From Gigaspora rosea (Eukaryota > Glomeromycota > Glomeromycetes > Diversisporales > Gigasporaceae): DNA of 64,000 bases. Shown here in pieces: positions 33,901-45,404 of this stretch; position 1 is the stretch's first letter; every line of letters starts with the position of its first letter. A program made the translations under genes and the position numbers. The DNA is taken from positions 1 to 64,000 of the forward strand of contig QKWP01001254.1 of the NCBI GenBank assembly GCA_003550325.1, written 5' to 3'. The notes under the pieces were generated by a model, which ran no database searches, was not told the DNA's origin, and was given only the letters and a program-made list of their open reading frames with translations.

Positions 33901-36148
33901 CCAAGTACTTCTTTATCAGTTATAGGTACTACTCTATTATCATCAAATTTGAACCTTTTATGATAAATTAATGTTATTTATTTGACATATTATTACGATC
34001 TAAAAATTAATTCATTGTTAAATTCAAACCATTTGCCATCCCTTTCTGGTTTTAAAAATACATGATAACTGCTTTCATGTAATTCATCACGGTAAACAAT
34101 TACTCTAAAGATAATAATAAGTTATTAAGATGTGTTGAAAATCATAAATATTTAGAATTTTGGTATCATAGTTACAAACCCATGAAGCAAATAATTATGC
34201 GGTTTTGATCTATCACTATCTGGTGATAAATATCTTTGTAAATCAATTTCCATAGGATACTCAAGACGATCTTTTATCTAATTATAATATTTCAATCAAT
34301 AAACTATCGAATTAAAAACTAGAGGAATAATGAAAAAATGTAAGTACTGTCTTAACCACAGTATTCTTTTGCATGTCATACTCGAACTGTTTTAATTGTA
34401 TACGCAATACGGATGGGAAGCTCTCAAAACTTAGTCTTTTTTTTGCATCCTTTAAAAATTATGTAATCAAAAATATTTGCATTTAATGTAGTTTTCGGTA
34501 ACATTGTGACAAAAATGTCTTACTTGTAAACCATATTTTCCAGTTTGATATTTATTGTTTCCTTCACAAGATTCTTCACGAATATAATTCATAAAAGAAT
34601 CACTTAAAGTTTGGCACCCTTTTACTTCAAGAGAAATATCTATAACAATAAAATTAAATCTTCAATTTTAAAATTTATAGATATTGTATGTACATATATT
34701 CATCAATACCATAGTAATCTTCAATACGTGTGTTTTCATAATTTACGTTGACACATCTAATATAGCTTTTCATTTTTCCGACAAAAAGTCTAGAAATAGT
34801 ATCGTCTGCTGAATTTATATTCTTAAACCCAAGCGCAAGTGTTAACCAATTATAGTGTGAAGATTCCTAATGACTTGAAATAGTGTTTAATTCAATAAAT
34901 AATAATTCTAACCTTCATTTTATTCTTTAAATAATCTAGTAACGATCTATCAAACTCCTGTACATCATGTCGTATGTTACAATCTGACAAATGCCAACCA
35001 AAGGATTTCGTTAATTCCGTCGTTTCAACTGGAGTATCTGATATTTGTAATTGATAAAAAATTCTTTGCATAGCCAAAGGAATACTTTTAACTGGATCGT
35101 CATCTTCTGTCGAAATTTGATATATTGCCTATAATTAAAAAAGTGAATACCCTTATATTTGAAGTAAAAAAGTTGATTTTCCAATCAAATAGAAGCATTA
35201 ACCTTGCGAAAATATTTTATGCTATATAATAATTGCAACTCGACATTAATATAATCTGTTGCCCCTCGTTTGTTTAGGTTAATATACCCAGTCATTTTTC
35301 TTGAATTATAACTATATAAAAAGGTATACATGAAAAAATGTTTTTAAAATCATAAAATAATTTAAAGAAAAATAAAATACTTTAAAAAGTTATGCCATAG
35401 GACACCAGTTTGATCCTTTATAATGCGAACAAAGGCCGTAATATTACAGGCATCGTTTTCTATTAGTGGATGTGTGTAATTATTCGATGGGACAAAAAGT
35501 TTAGATTGGTCGTAAAACCTAGTATATCCCCAATCTGGTTCCTCAGCAGTGAAACGGTGATGTGCATCTGTCATCAAAGAATAAAATATTAATGTAACAG
35601 ATTACTAAATGGTGAATAATTTAATACGTACGATGAGAAATATAAAATGTTGGATCTTTAGAATTCCATAAAACCAAAGCAAATTGTACACAGGAATACC
35701 AATCAGCAGATGCATTTTTAAGATCAGCAAAATCCAGATAAATTGAAACAGTTGCTGAATTATGGTTTCCAAAAGGAAAAAGCAAAATACGCCTAAGTTT
35801 TAAGTATATAATCAAATTAGAAAATGAATCTATATTAAAGTTATTATATTTAAATGAATCTACCATCTCCAACCTCCAACTTCAAATTCAGGGCCTGTTA
35901 TCCTATTTTTCAAACTACTCCAATCTGTGACTCGCCACGTATGATATTGAAAATCTTCAATTTCATATCCAAGATTTGGCATAATATCATTTGCAATAGA
36001 CTGGTCTACTACATATTTATTGCAGTACATGAAATGTTAGAATTATAATGTAATTATGAAATTTTTTTCAAGGCTAGCTCAATATAATAATTTTTGAAAA
36101 ACCAATTATAATGCTATAAAACATACAATCTACAATAATATTAGTCAT
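30955..36148 (-). CDS. USP7-like MATH-protease gene with altered catalytic residues
   Basis: Exon 1 is 36148-36127 (MTNIIVD, GTATGT donor), exon 2 36005-35864 and exon 3 35792-35632, followed by many short exons; the stop is at 30957-30955. Exons 2-4 encode a MATH domain (EIEDFQYHTWRVTDW, SIYLDFADLKN, KLFVPSNNY, CNITAFVRI). The peptidase C19 region follows: TGYINLNKRGATDYINVELQ, then LTKSFGWHLSDCNIRHDVQE, then YLLHG, ELHESSYHVFLKPERDGKW and FKFDDNRVV. Then come the USP7 ubiquitin-like modules and a typical end, LGLDHVAK. USP7 proteases remove ubiquitin using Cys-His-Asp. Here the Cys box has Asp (codon 35256-35254), the GGHY box reads ESSY so the His is Ser (codon 34070-34068), and only the FDD Asp remains (33944-33939, after an intron at 34029-33955). 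I infer a ubiquitin-binding pseudo-protease. Not every exon edge was checked. Confidence 0.8.
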
Positions 36149-36451
36149 TTTATTTTATTGTAATAAATTTCGAGAAAAAAAATGACTGTAAAATGAGAGA
36201 TGGATGAATTCTGAAATATGCTAAATCAATATATATTTTACAGTTGTCACATAGTATGCGTTCCGGTTACGCCAGAACGCATAAACATACATATCATATG
36301 ATTATATAGTTATTAATATGTTGTATTATGATTGGGCGATATGAATTTATATTTTTATAATTTGTGTAACAATACTATGCATTTATGTTACACAAAGGCT
36401 CATTGAAATAATTTTTGGTTACACGCCATTTTTTGGTAACTACCCCAGGTT

Positions 36452-36650
36452 GGAACCAAAATCGGGGGTTTGAACCAAGATTAGGTTCATTTTATCAAAA
36501 ACCGGGTTCATTTTAGCTAAAAACGGGTTTATTTAAACATGAGTTTATTTAAACCAGAATCAGGTTTATTTAAACCAAGATCGTGTTTATTGAACCAAAT
36601 TCGGGTTTTTGAACCAAAACTGGGTTTATTTAAGCCAAATTGAATCACAT
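36452..36650. repeat. Degenerate minisatellite, unit about 21 bp
   Basis: Around ten imperfect copies of a unit like GGGTTTATTTAAACCAAAATC, with variants GGGTTCATTTTAGCTAAAAAC and GGGTTTTTGAACCAAAACT. It has no open frame of note. Confidence 0.85.
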
Positions 36651-37510
36651 TTGGATTCTTATAAATTAAGATGGGTTAAATTAATATAAAAAACAAAAGC
36701 GAATAAAAGTTTGAAAATTCACCGTTGCAAGGCAGCGGGTTGTTGCCCTAGTAATTAACCATATTTAAATTACATCACAATCAGCTTAGTCTCAATGAAT
36801 TTCCATAGAATGGTTACACCATGTAATTTGGATATTTCTGTATTTTTCGGATATTCTAAAATCCATCTAGTTGGTTTTTTAAAAGAATATAAATGATAGT
36901 TCATGTAACAGCGAATCCTACCAAGTTAAGACGAAATGTTATTGTCCAGAACGAAGCAACGGACTTATACTTCTATACGCTTTGATAAAATTGCGATGTA
37001 ACGCCCCTGCAAAAATTTGATCTGCGACATACATAACCGATAACCAGATTTGTCAGGGGCTGAGGCAATTCGGACTTATACCGTTATCGGTTCCTAGCTA
37101 TTATTCTCGCTCGGATTTCATATTAAACACTTTCTTTATTAGACATTATGAAGATACATGATGGGGTAGTGCTCCACTTCATCACTTCTCTTTTGCTATT
37201 ACATACTGTGCTCATAACAATTCTACTGTGCTCTATGTGTGCAAGGAATATGTCACGTGACGAAGAATAATAGAGAATCGCCAACGCTAAGGTGTGGCGC
37301 ATCTTTTTCATTTTCATTTTTTTTTTCCTAATAGCGAGTCCAAGCCCACGCTTATGGAACACACTCAACTCGTTACACACAACATCAAAATTTTTTTTTC
37401 CAGCGAGTTCGAGCCCACGCTATGGTGCGGCGCATTCAACTCGTTACACATGACAACAGGGTGCTAGGTGCAATGAATGAGAGAGGGCGGGAGGGATGGG
37501 CGCCAGAATC

Positions 37511-37545
37511 TTCAGAGGGGTAATTTAGTAAATTACCCCTCTGAA
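37511..37545. repeat. Perfect 35-bp palindrome
   Basis: Arms of 17 bases (TTCAGAGGGGTAATTTA and its complement) surround a single central base at 37528. It could be a foldback insertion or a protein-binding site; nothing nearby decides which. Confidence 0.9.
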
Positions 37546-38460
37546 CGACCTAAATAGTGAATGCAGCTGCTGTGAAAAACTCGAGAGCTATCTTCCAAAC
37601 GATCTAAATTTTAAAAAAAAACACACACACACACATAACTTAGTAAATCTCTAATATCCGGTTGTTCTATTTCGCCAAAGATGCCAATTCTATTAAGTTC
37701 CAAATCTGGTATTATAAATTCTGAAAGAAAAAGCATGACCGACTCAAAAACTTGGATCAGGAAAAAATGCCCCACTTATCTCAAAAAATCCTTCGTCCAA
37801 GAATTAAAGCCGCTTCCCTTGATACGTCCAAAAATCTGACCATATCTACATCCAAAACCCTAGATAAGACCCCAGATAAAAAAAGAGAGGAAAAATTTAG
37901 TAAAGGCAATAAAAAGAAAACGAATTAAAGACAATAAAAAGAAAACGAAAAACAAAACCAGAATCAAAAAAAAAGGAGTGCCTACTTTTCCCAAGGTCAA
38001 TGCAACCAGAAATTAAAAGATTAGATCCCGATATATATACCTGAAAGATTAAAGAGAAATAAAATATACTTAGTAAAAATAAAATCCCATATTTCCCTTA
38101 ACTGAAAACTCAGCTGAAGTAGTTACTGAATGGGCCTCTAATAATAATCTTGAGTCTTGCATCGACCGATTCTTCACTTGTGAAGAAGGAAAAGAATAAA
38201 TAAATAACAAATTGAATAAATAGTAAATGAAATAAGAATAAATAGTAAATGAAATAAAATACCAACTGAAATTCCTGAAAGATCGAAATAACATTGCTGG
38301 CTATGAGTGAAGGCTAAGCGATGCTAAGGAATTAAAAATGAATTGAATTAGTAAACGATCTAACAATTATAAATATGACAAAAAAACAAATACCGGTAAG
38401 CGAAGAATTAAAAAATAAATAAACTAGTATTTATCAGACTAGTTTCTAGTTTTCGTGGCT

Positions 38461-39046
38461 AGGGCTGTTAATCGGTCCGGTCCGGAACGACGGTCCTTCG
38501 GTCCGTTGTTACGATCGGTTGGGAGAGCTTGATGAAATTGTGCCGGTTTAGTTTGATCGTGAACAAAAGTAGATGGTTTAAAACAATAAACTAACACACA
38601 TAGTTTCGGGTTATAAGGTTTATCTTTATTAAAATAAATCAATACATCGGAATATCACAATAATACTAAAACTATATACAATCGTTAACTACTTCGACTA
38701 CTCTCCTTTTAAGCAGAAAAACTCCCCTGCTCTCCTACGCAGAAACTAAACCTTTATATACTTTTAATTCGTATGTGGCTTTAGTTCTTCGATTGGGAGA
38801 TTTACTCTGTCGTTTGGAGACTTGATCTCCCGTTTGGAGATTCGATCTCCCGATTGGAGAGTTGATCTCCCGATTGGAGATCTAATCACCCAACCACGCC
38901 ACAACTATACCAAAATAAGAAATACACGATAAAAATTAATACTAACTAAAAAAAATAATTAAATTGAGCATAACACCGTCCAGGGACCGGGCCGGTCCAG
39001 TCCTTTTTAGGACGGACCGAAAGGACCGTCGGTCCTAATAGTAAAT
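38461..39046. repeat. GC-rich GGTCCGG palindromic repeat split by a solo LTR
   Basis: Outside the LTR, both flanks consist of GGTCC/GGACC-rich sequence (GGTCCGGTCCGGAACGACGG at the left, GGGACCGGGCCGGTCCAGTC and GGACGGACCGAAAGGACCG at the right) and so form an interrupted palindrome. Related GGTCCGTCCGGTC sequence lies at 47780-47830. Its GC content is far above the surroundings. It is probably a short foldback-type repeat. Confidence 0.6.
38507..38975 (-). mobile_element. Solo LTR of a retrotransposon
   Basis: Read on the - strand it begins TGTTATGC and ends CGTAACA (TG..CA). It has a TATATAAAG promoter box (about 38752-38762) and an AATAAAG polyadenylation-type signal further on. CCGT flanks both sides (38503-38506 and 38976-38979), a 4-bp target duplication. 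A related LTR in the opposite orientation lies at about 55699-55981. No internal retrotransposon genes are present, so it arose by LTR-LTR recombination. The superfamily (Ty3 or Ty1) cannot be told from the LTR alone. Confidence 0.8.
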
Positions 39047-39276
39047 ATCAAATAAACTAAATATTATCTTGATAATACGCATTTTGAAACAACTATAAAA
39101 TGTTGTTTTTGGTTATAATTCAATTACAAACCCCTTAGTTGGTTAAACAAGATTAAACCACGTTTAATGTATAATGTGAACGGGCTGTTGTTAATGTTAA
39201 TAAAATAGAGAAATTTATTAATGACAGCAATGGCGTGAACTGTATTTGTGCGAAATAACGCCTATGGGCATTATTT

Positions 39277-39398
39277 TGGAACACAAGTTTGAAACAAGCT
39301 AATGATTAATTTAGCCGAGAATTTTTAATGATAAAAATTATAATTTGCATTCGACTAAAATTAATTATTAGCTTGCCTCAAACTCGTGATCCAAATTG
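39277..39398. repeat. Foldback repeat, 45-bp arms
   Basis: CAAGTTTGAAACAAGCTAAT and ATTAGCTTGCCTCAAACTCG, with the following ATTAATTT/AAATTAAT, are inverted copies around an AT-rich centre at about 39323-39350. Just upstream lies CGAAATAACGCCTATGGG..CATTATTT, the motif also seen at 17.3 kb. Confidence 0.65.
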
Positions 39399-39747
39399 CA
39401 AATATAGTATATTGTTCAAATCTGAAATAAGTGTAATCTGCTCAATCCGCATGTAAGTAATGAATGTACCATTATTGTCAAATTATAGATTATCAGTTTT
39501 TTCAATATCGGTACACATTGATAAAGGATTTATATATAATGTGGATCATCTGGATTTAAAGATTACAACGCCAAAATATCGCATACTAAATTTGGCTAAT
39601 TTATTTTTAAAATCAAATTTTCATACTTTCTATTAAGCATATTACGGATAATTAATTATTGTTGAAACTTAATGAAAAAAATTATTGTTGTATTGTGATG
39701 TTAAGATACTAATACTAGTAAATTTAAAAAATTTCATCATACTGAAT

Positions 39748-40229
39748 TAGTGATACGGGTCGACCCCGGCCCAACGGCCGGGTCGATGGACGGGTCGACC
39801 CTTAGCCCGCACCTTTGTGAGCCGGGCCGGTTGATAAGAGAAGTGTTAGAATCGATTATCTTCTAAAGTATATTTCAGGCCAGGAATTAAATAAAAATCG
39901 GCTAGTCATTTATAATAATGTAAATTATTTAGGTGATAAACTGCATAGCGAATATAATTTAAGTATAAAAATGTTCTGAGACATAGACAATCAATCAACA
40001 TGAAATACTAATATGCTGGAATTTTTCTCAAGGACAAAAAGAATAAAAATTAAATCATTTAACATCACTAGAATTCGATAAAAAACTACCTGATAGCTTG
40101 TTACACGTTTAATGTTGACTGATTCTGATCAGAAAACATTACACTAGAAAAAGGTCGGCCTGGTCAACCGGCCCGAGTTTTTTTTGGATCGGACTCGGGC
40201 CGCGATTTTTTCATTGACCCGTATCACTA
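39748..40229. mobile_element. 482-bp MITE with perfect 8-bp target duplication
   Basis: The terminal repeats TAGTGATACGGGTC and GACCCGTATCACTA are perfect over 14 bases. TACTGAAT flanks both sides (39740-39747 and 40230-40237). The subterminal zones are GC-rich (GGCCGGGTCGATGGACGGGT and GGTCAACCGGCCCGAG). The 8-bp duplication points to a hAT-type transposase supplied in trans. It has no open frame. Confidence 0.9.
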
Positions 40230-41530
40230 TACTGAATGGCATAATTCTAATAGCATTCAAACTACAATTGGAAATAACCTGATACTAGTATACTTTATTT
40301 TTTATATTTTTTTTCTATACAAGTAACATCTAATCGTTTTGTTGATTTACTTTAATTTTTTCATATATTAAGACAATTCTTGTCTTGAATCAGTACAAGA
40401 TTGAACATTTGGCATGCCCAATTATGATTATATTATTCAATCAAATTATCAAATCTTAAATGGTTAAAAATGACAAATATCTTTTAACTGATTTAAACTA
40501 TAATGTTCATATTTACGAAGTTAATTAAATGAGTTATTTTGCTATATTAATATACTATATTATTTTCTAGAAAATTACTACAAATCACCACTGGTGATCA
40601 TCACCAGTGATCTACAATGCATAAAACAAAATAAACAAAACAAACAAATAAAAATTAAATCTCTTTAATATTAGGGTAAGGTGAGAACTGGGATGGGGCA
40701 GAGCATGGGGGACTTTCTCAAATTTCGGAAAAGCTCAGGTTTATTATGTGGGAATCGGCCAATCAGCAGCAACCTCCCTATGCACATGACATACTGTTGA
40801 TTAGACAATCATTGAACATAGTGAATATTCTCGAATTCTAAGGATTTCGAAGAAACCTTCGTATCCGTGTACTAGCTAACACGATAAAGCGGACGAATAT
40901 GTAGGTATAGTGCTATTTTTAGTATTTTACTTTGATTGTTTAGCATATTTACTAATTTTTATAAATATTGTTTTTTTTTGTTGATTTCAATTCATCCGAT
41001 TTAATAGCTTTGGTCCAATACGTAATTTTAGTTCTGGAGTTAGAAGTGTCGCTTATAATTAATAGAAGTATGGAAGTTTTGTTTAGTTAGAAGTTCCCAA
41101 ATTTGTATTAGTAGGCACATAGAATGCTGCAATAATAAGTTTGTAATGATTCTTCGTAATTAATTGAAATCCATTTAGATGTATTCCGAATCCACAGAAT
41201 TTCAAATAAGATGTAGACACATTGTGAAATAGACTGGCTTCAAACTGTAATTCGGTTAAAATTTTCTCGCATGTGTTTGTAATAGTGGTCATTTATTAGA
41301 ATCAATCAAAACTATATTAGCTGCGCAACATAGTCACGCTTGACTCTATATTATATCACTATTTTACAGTTTTTTTATCTTTAGAAATATATGAAAAAGA
41401 CCGTCCTTGATTAAGAGATCTTGACAAAAAGTGACCTGGGTGTTATTTGGATTGTTCGACAGGTGAACCCGCCCAGGTTCTACTTGAGTAGCATCACTAT
41501 TTCTAAGAATTTGTGATCTGATCTAAGGTC
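40230..41530. other. Gene-free stretch
   Basis: No coding region is supported. At 40588-40615, CACCACTGGTGATCATCACC forms a near palindrome resembling CACCGGTGATGATCACCGGT at 47597-47620; both may be ends of decayed repeats. Confidence 0.45.
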
Positions 41531-41712
41531 TTATTGTACGGGGGTAAAAAAGTCGACACGATAGTAGGATATAGATCAGTGGATGAATCAAATATCTTTC
41601 AGGTGTTTTAGGGCCGCGATAGCGGCCCTAAAACATCTGAAAAATATTTGATCCATCCACTGATCTATACCCGTACTACTGTACTGATATTTTTTTACCC
41701 ACTATACAATAA
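41531..41712. mobile_element. 182-bp foldback element
   Basis: Nearly the whole length is an inverted repeat. TTATTGTACGGGGGTAAAAA at the left pairs with TTTTTACCCACTATACAATA at the right, with a perfect GC-rich core GGGCCGC-GATA-GCGGCCC at the centre (about 41611-41628). It would form a very stable hairpin if transcribed or single-stranded. Confidence 0.85.
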
Positions 41713-42346
41713 CTTATAATTGGTTAGACGCATTGTTACTATAGCCTAACTAAAAATCTTGACAAATGCGCCATAATATGAGTGCCGCTAAATAAAAAAC
41801 CAGAATTGTTAGTTAATTTTAATAAATATAATAACGATAATTATTGATCTTTTATTTTGCAATACGAAAAATCTGTATGAATTTGCATACAGCTATTTTC
41901 CCTGACACTTTTTTTTATCCATTTATAAAAAAAGAAAGATCTGAATTTTGTATAATTAAATTTAAAATAGTAAAATAAAATAACAAGTTTAATTAAAAAT
42001 ATATATATCGTATGATTTAATTATTCTATAATTACTTGCTAGTGAAATACATCAGATATTCAATAGTATATATTTATATTACTATGTATAATTTTCTAAA
42101 TATCTGTTACATATGAATATACATATATGTGTATATTATATATTTATTAAGTTGTTTATTACATATATATTTTATTTATTAATAATATTAAAATTAAATT
42201 TTATTATATCATACAATAAATTTAAATACAGTATTATAATATAGTGTATATTTACATTTAAAATATATAAATACAATATGTTTTACTATATATTTTTTTA
42301 ATTTTTTCAAATTTTATAAACATATTTAATAATTTTTTTAAAAAAA

Positions 42347-45300
42347 ATGTCTCAACAAAATATTCAACAAATTTGTTCAGCTTGTTTCAAACATATTACA
42401 ACTTGGAGAAATATTACAGATGATTTTAAAAATAAAATTGATAATTGTCCTGATAGAGAATTTTATCAAGATCTTAAACCTGGATTTGATAAATTATGTT
42501 CTATTTGCTATAATCAAATTGCAGATTCTTATCGGCATCAAATATCTACAATAAATAGAATCAAAAAATCAACTAGTAGAATTAATGAATCTAATGTTTC
42601 TATGGACTTAATGGAAACTGATAATTTAGTAAATTTAATAGAAGTAATTAAAACTCAAAAAGAAGAATTAATTTATGAAAATAAATTAAATGAAATTAAT
42701 CAACAAATTACAAATATTGAAATTAGCATAACTGATGATACAATTTCAATGAATAAAGAAAATTTTAATCAGTTGATTAAATTAATTATTCAAAAGGATT
42801 TAAAAATAGAAGCATTAACTGATCAAAATCATCAAAACAATTTAATATTAACTAGTTCAAATAATTTAGGTAATTATAATATTATAATTATTTTAATTTA
42901 AAAAATAATATCTATATTTATATTAAACTAGTACTGTATTATATAAAATAAGGATCTTAAAAATAATGCTATATATTATTATATTTGTATTATCTTTAAA
43001 ATTTCTATAACAATACTAGTTTAATATAAATTGTAAATACTGCCAAATTAATTTTTTTTAATATTAATTTATTTTTTTTATAGTTCAAAATTATTCATTT
43101 TCTCAACAATTAGAATTATTAACAACTATTTTATTAAAATATCAAAGAGAAAATAATGAATATTTATTAGATCCTGAACAATTTCAACAAACAATAGAAT
43201 TAAATGAGCCAAAATTAAAAGGATTTTTTAATGAAATAATTAATGCATTAATTCCAAAAAAAAGACTTGATAAAAATATAGAAAAAGCAAAAAAACAAGT
43301 AGTTGCATATTGTCATCTTTTAGTTGGAATAAGGAATAAGTTTGCTAATAATTTTAAATTAGATCTTGGTCTTTATTTACAATCATCAGGAATGACTAAT
43401 TCTGGAATTAATACTTTATCAAATATTGGGCTTAGTGTTCATACAAAAACAATTCAAAGATACAAAAAAGAAATTGCAAAAAATCATTTAACAAAACTTG
43501 ATGAATATTTCAATTTAAATGTAAGTTATAATAATTTAAAATTTTATTTATTTTAAATTTTTAAATTTATTAATTAAAATTATTATTTTTAGTCAGATAT
43601 CTTTTATTGCTTTAATATTGATGATTTTCATGATATTCATGGAAACTGTAGACCAAATACAACATCACTTAGTACTGTAAATCATATGGCAACATGTGTA
43701 GCAAAGCCAATTATCAATACAACTCCAGCTTTAGCAATTATAAATAATAATTTATTTAATAATTGCTCATTTTTTAATCCACATAATATTGATGACACAT
43801 CTATTATAAAATATTTATATAATAATATTAAGGGTTCATTTGATATAAGTTATAATACACAAAAATTAAATTGGATTGCTAATAATATTGAATTTAACAA
43901 TCAAGATCAAATTGAATTGCTTACTATACATATTTATGATGATGCAATAAGTGAACGTAAAGAGGAAAGATCAATGAAAAATATAAAAATAATTGGTGTA
44001 CAAAAACAAAATTTAAAATCAACATATGATTATTTAGATGCACTAAAAATGATTACTTCAATAGAATCATTTCAACCATATTTTCAAAAAAATGTTATAC
44101 CAATAATTGCTGATTGGCCAGGACAGTATTTTATTCGGAAAATTTTGACACATTATTATAAAGAAATTGATGCAGAAGAATTTAATGCTATTCCAGTTCC
44201 TGACAATGTTGGTAATTTTGTTCCAATTATTGGGCCTCTTCATATTTCCTTAAATTTTCGAGAACAAGTTATTCTTATTCATTATTCATTTTTTGAAAAA
44301 TTTTTTCATTATTTATTTGGTGAAAAAAAAATATTTGCAAAAAAACCTAAACCTTGGAGAATTAATTTATTACTTGAATTAATTCATAATGGATGGAAAA
44401 AAATATCACAAGGAATTTTATTAAAATTTGGAAATAATTGCCAAGATATAGAATATAGAATAATGTTGGATCTTTTGGATAATTTAGTACCAGCAACTTT
44501 GGATATATATGCAATTCTTTTTAGATCTGGACAATTTAATCAATATTTTGATACTGTATTTCGATTATGGACATTTGCACTTCGATGGAAACGAAAAAAT
44601 TATAATAAAGCACCATTAGCTTTTATTTCAGATTATCTTTATTGGCAACAAATTAATCATCCTTTAGCAAATATAATATCAAAATCTTTAGTTAATTTTA
44701 ATGATTATTTTGTTGAAAATTTTCATAGTCGATTACGAGCAAATATTAATATTAATTATACTTCAGATCATATTATTGAACAATCATATTTATTAGATAT
44801 GCACAATAATCAATTATTTAATGCTTTTCGTACTGAAAAAACATATCCATATAAGCCAAAGCAATTAGATTATTTAACAAAAAAAAGTAGTTTATTTTTA
44901 TTAGAACATTTTCAAAAAGTTTTTCAAAATCTTGGAAAAAGTCGAATAATTACTAGTAAAAACAAAAAAGTTGATATTAAATGTTTTATAGCAACTTTAA
45001 ATGAAACTCTTGAGCTTAAATGCTTACCAACTGACTATCATACAGCTCATTTACCATTATTAGATACTTGTGATTATTGTAAAATTCCAATTAGATCTGC
45101 AGCTAGTAAAGTATATATTTGTGGACATTCTTACCATGATAATTGTTATAATTTAATGGAATCAGGTTGTAGACATTGTTTAGAATATTATAAAAAAGGA
45201 ATTTTTCATCAAGTTAAAGCATTTAAAAAAGGATTAAAAAAAATTAAAGATGAAGATATTATTTTAGATAATGAAAATACAGATGATATTAATGATGATA

Positions 45301-45404
45301 ATGAATTAGATGATGAAAATAATAATGAAACAGAAGAAAATAATATAGATAATAGACTTCAAATAGCTATTAATAATATTGATCAATGGATAGTTATATC
45401 ATAA
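42347..45404 (+). CDS. Intact 923-residue putative transposase with zinc motifs
   Basis: Exons 42347-42869, 43084-43520 and 43593-45404 join in frame (GTAATT and GTAAGT donors, TAG acceptors), giving 2772 bases including the stop. The N terminus has paired Cys motifs (CSACF at residues 10-14, LCSICYNQ at about 50). A coiled, Lys/Glu/Asn-rich stretch follows, then FNIDDFHDIHGNCRPNTTSL, IIADWPGQYF, PIIGPLHISLNFREQ and KPWRINLLLELIHNGWKKIS. The acids in NIDD, ADWPG and LLEL could form a DDE-type site; this is inference. The C terminus has a RING-like finger (CDYC, CGHSYHDNC, CRHC, about residues 808-850) and an Asp/Glu/Asn-rich tail. Codons are strongly AT-biased. Nothing is broken, so this may be a young, active element. 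The transposon family was not recognised with certainty. Confidence 0.7.

Larger units (their letters stand above)
36149..38460. other. Gene-free stretch with repeats and hairpins
   Basis: No coding region is supported. Visible items are a hairpin TATGCGTTC..GAACGCATA at about 36254-36282, a minisatellite at 36452-36650, and a two-copy repeat near 37320-37435 (GCGAGTCCAAGCCCACGCT and GCGAGTTCGAGCCCACGCT, each followed by CAACTCGTTACACA). A perfect palindrome lies at 37511-37545 and an AC microsatellite at 37619-37637. A short direct repeat of AATAAAAAGAAAACGA occurs at about 37910-37950. Confidence 0.6.

Noticed and set aside
33955..34029. Loss of the third catalytic Asp in the USP7-like gene (reading FNN instead of FDD)
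   Set aside because: FNN arises from reading through an intron; a GT..AG intron restores WFKFDDN.
37320..37435. Possible tRNA from GAGTTCGAGCCC, which resembles a B box
   Set aside because: No A box at the right distance and no acceptor stem; it is part of a two-copy local repeat.
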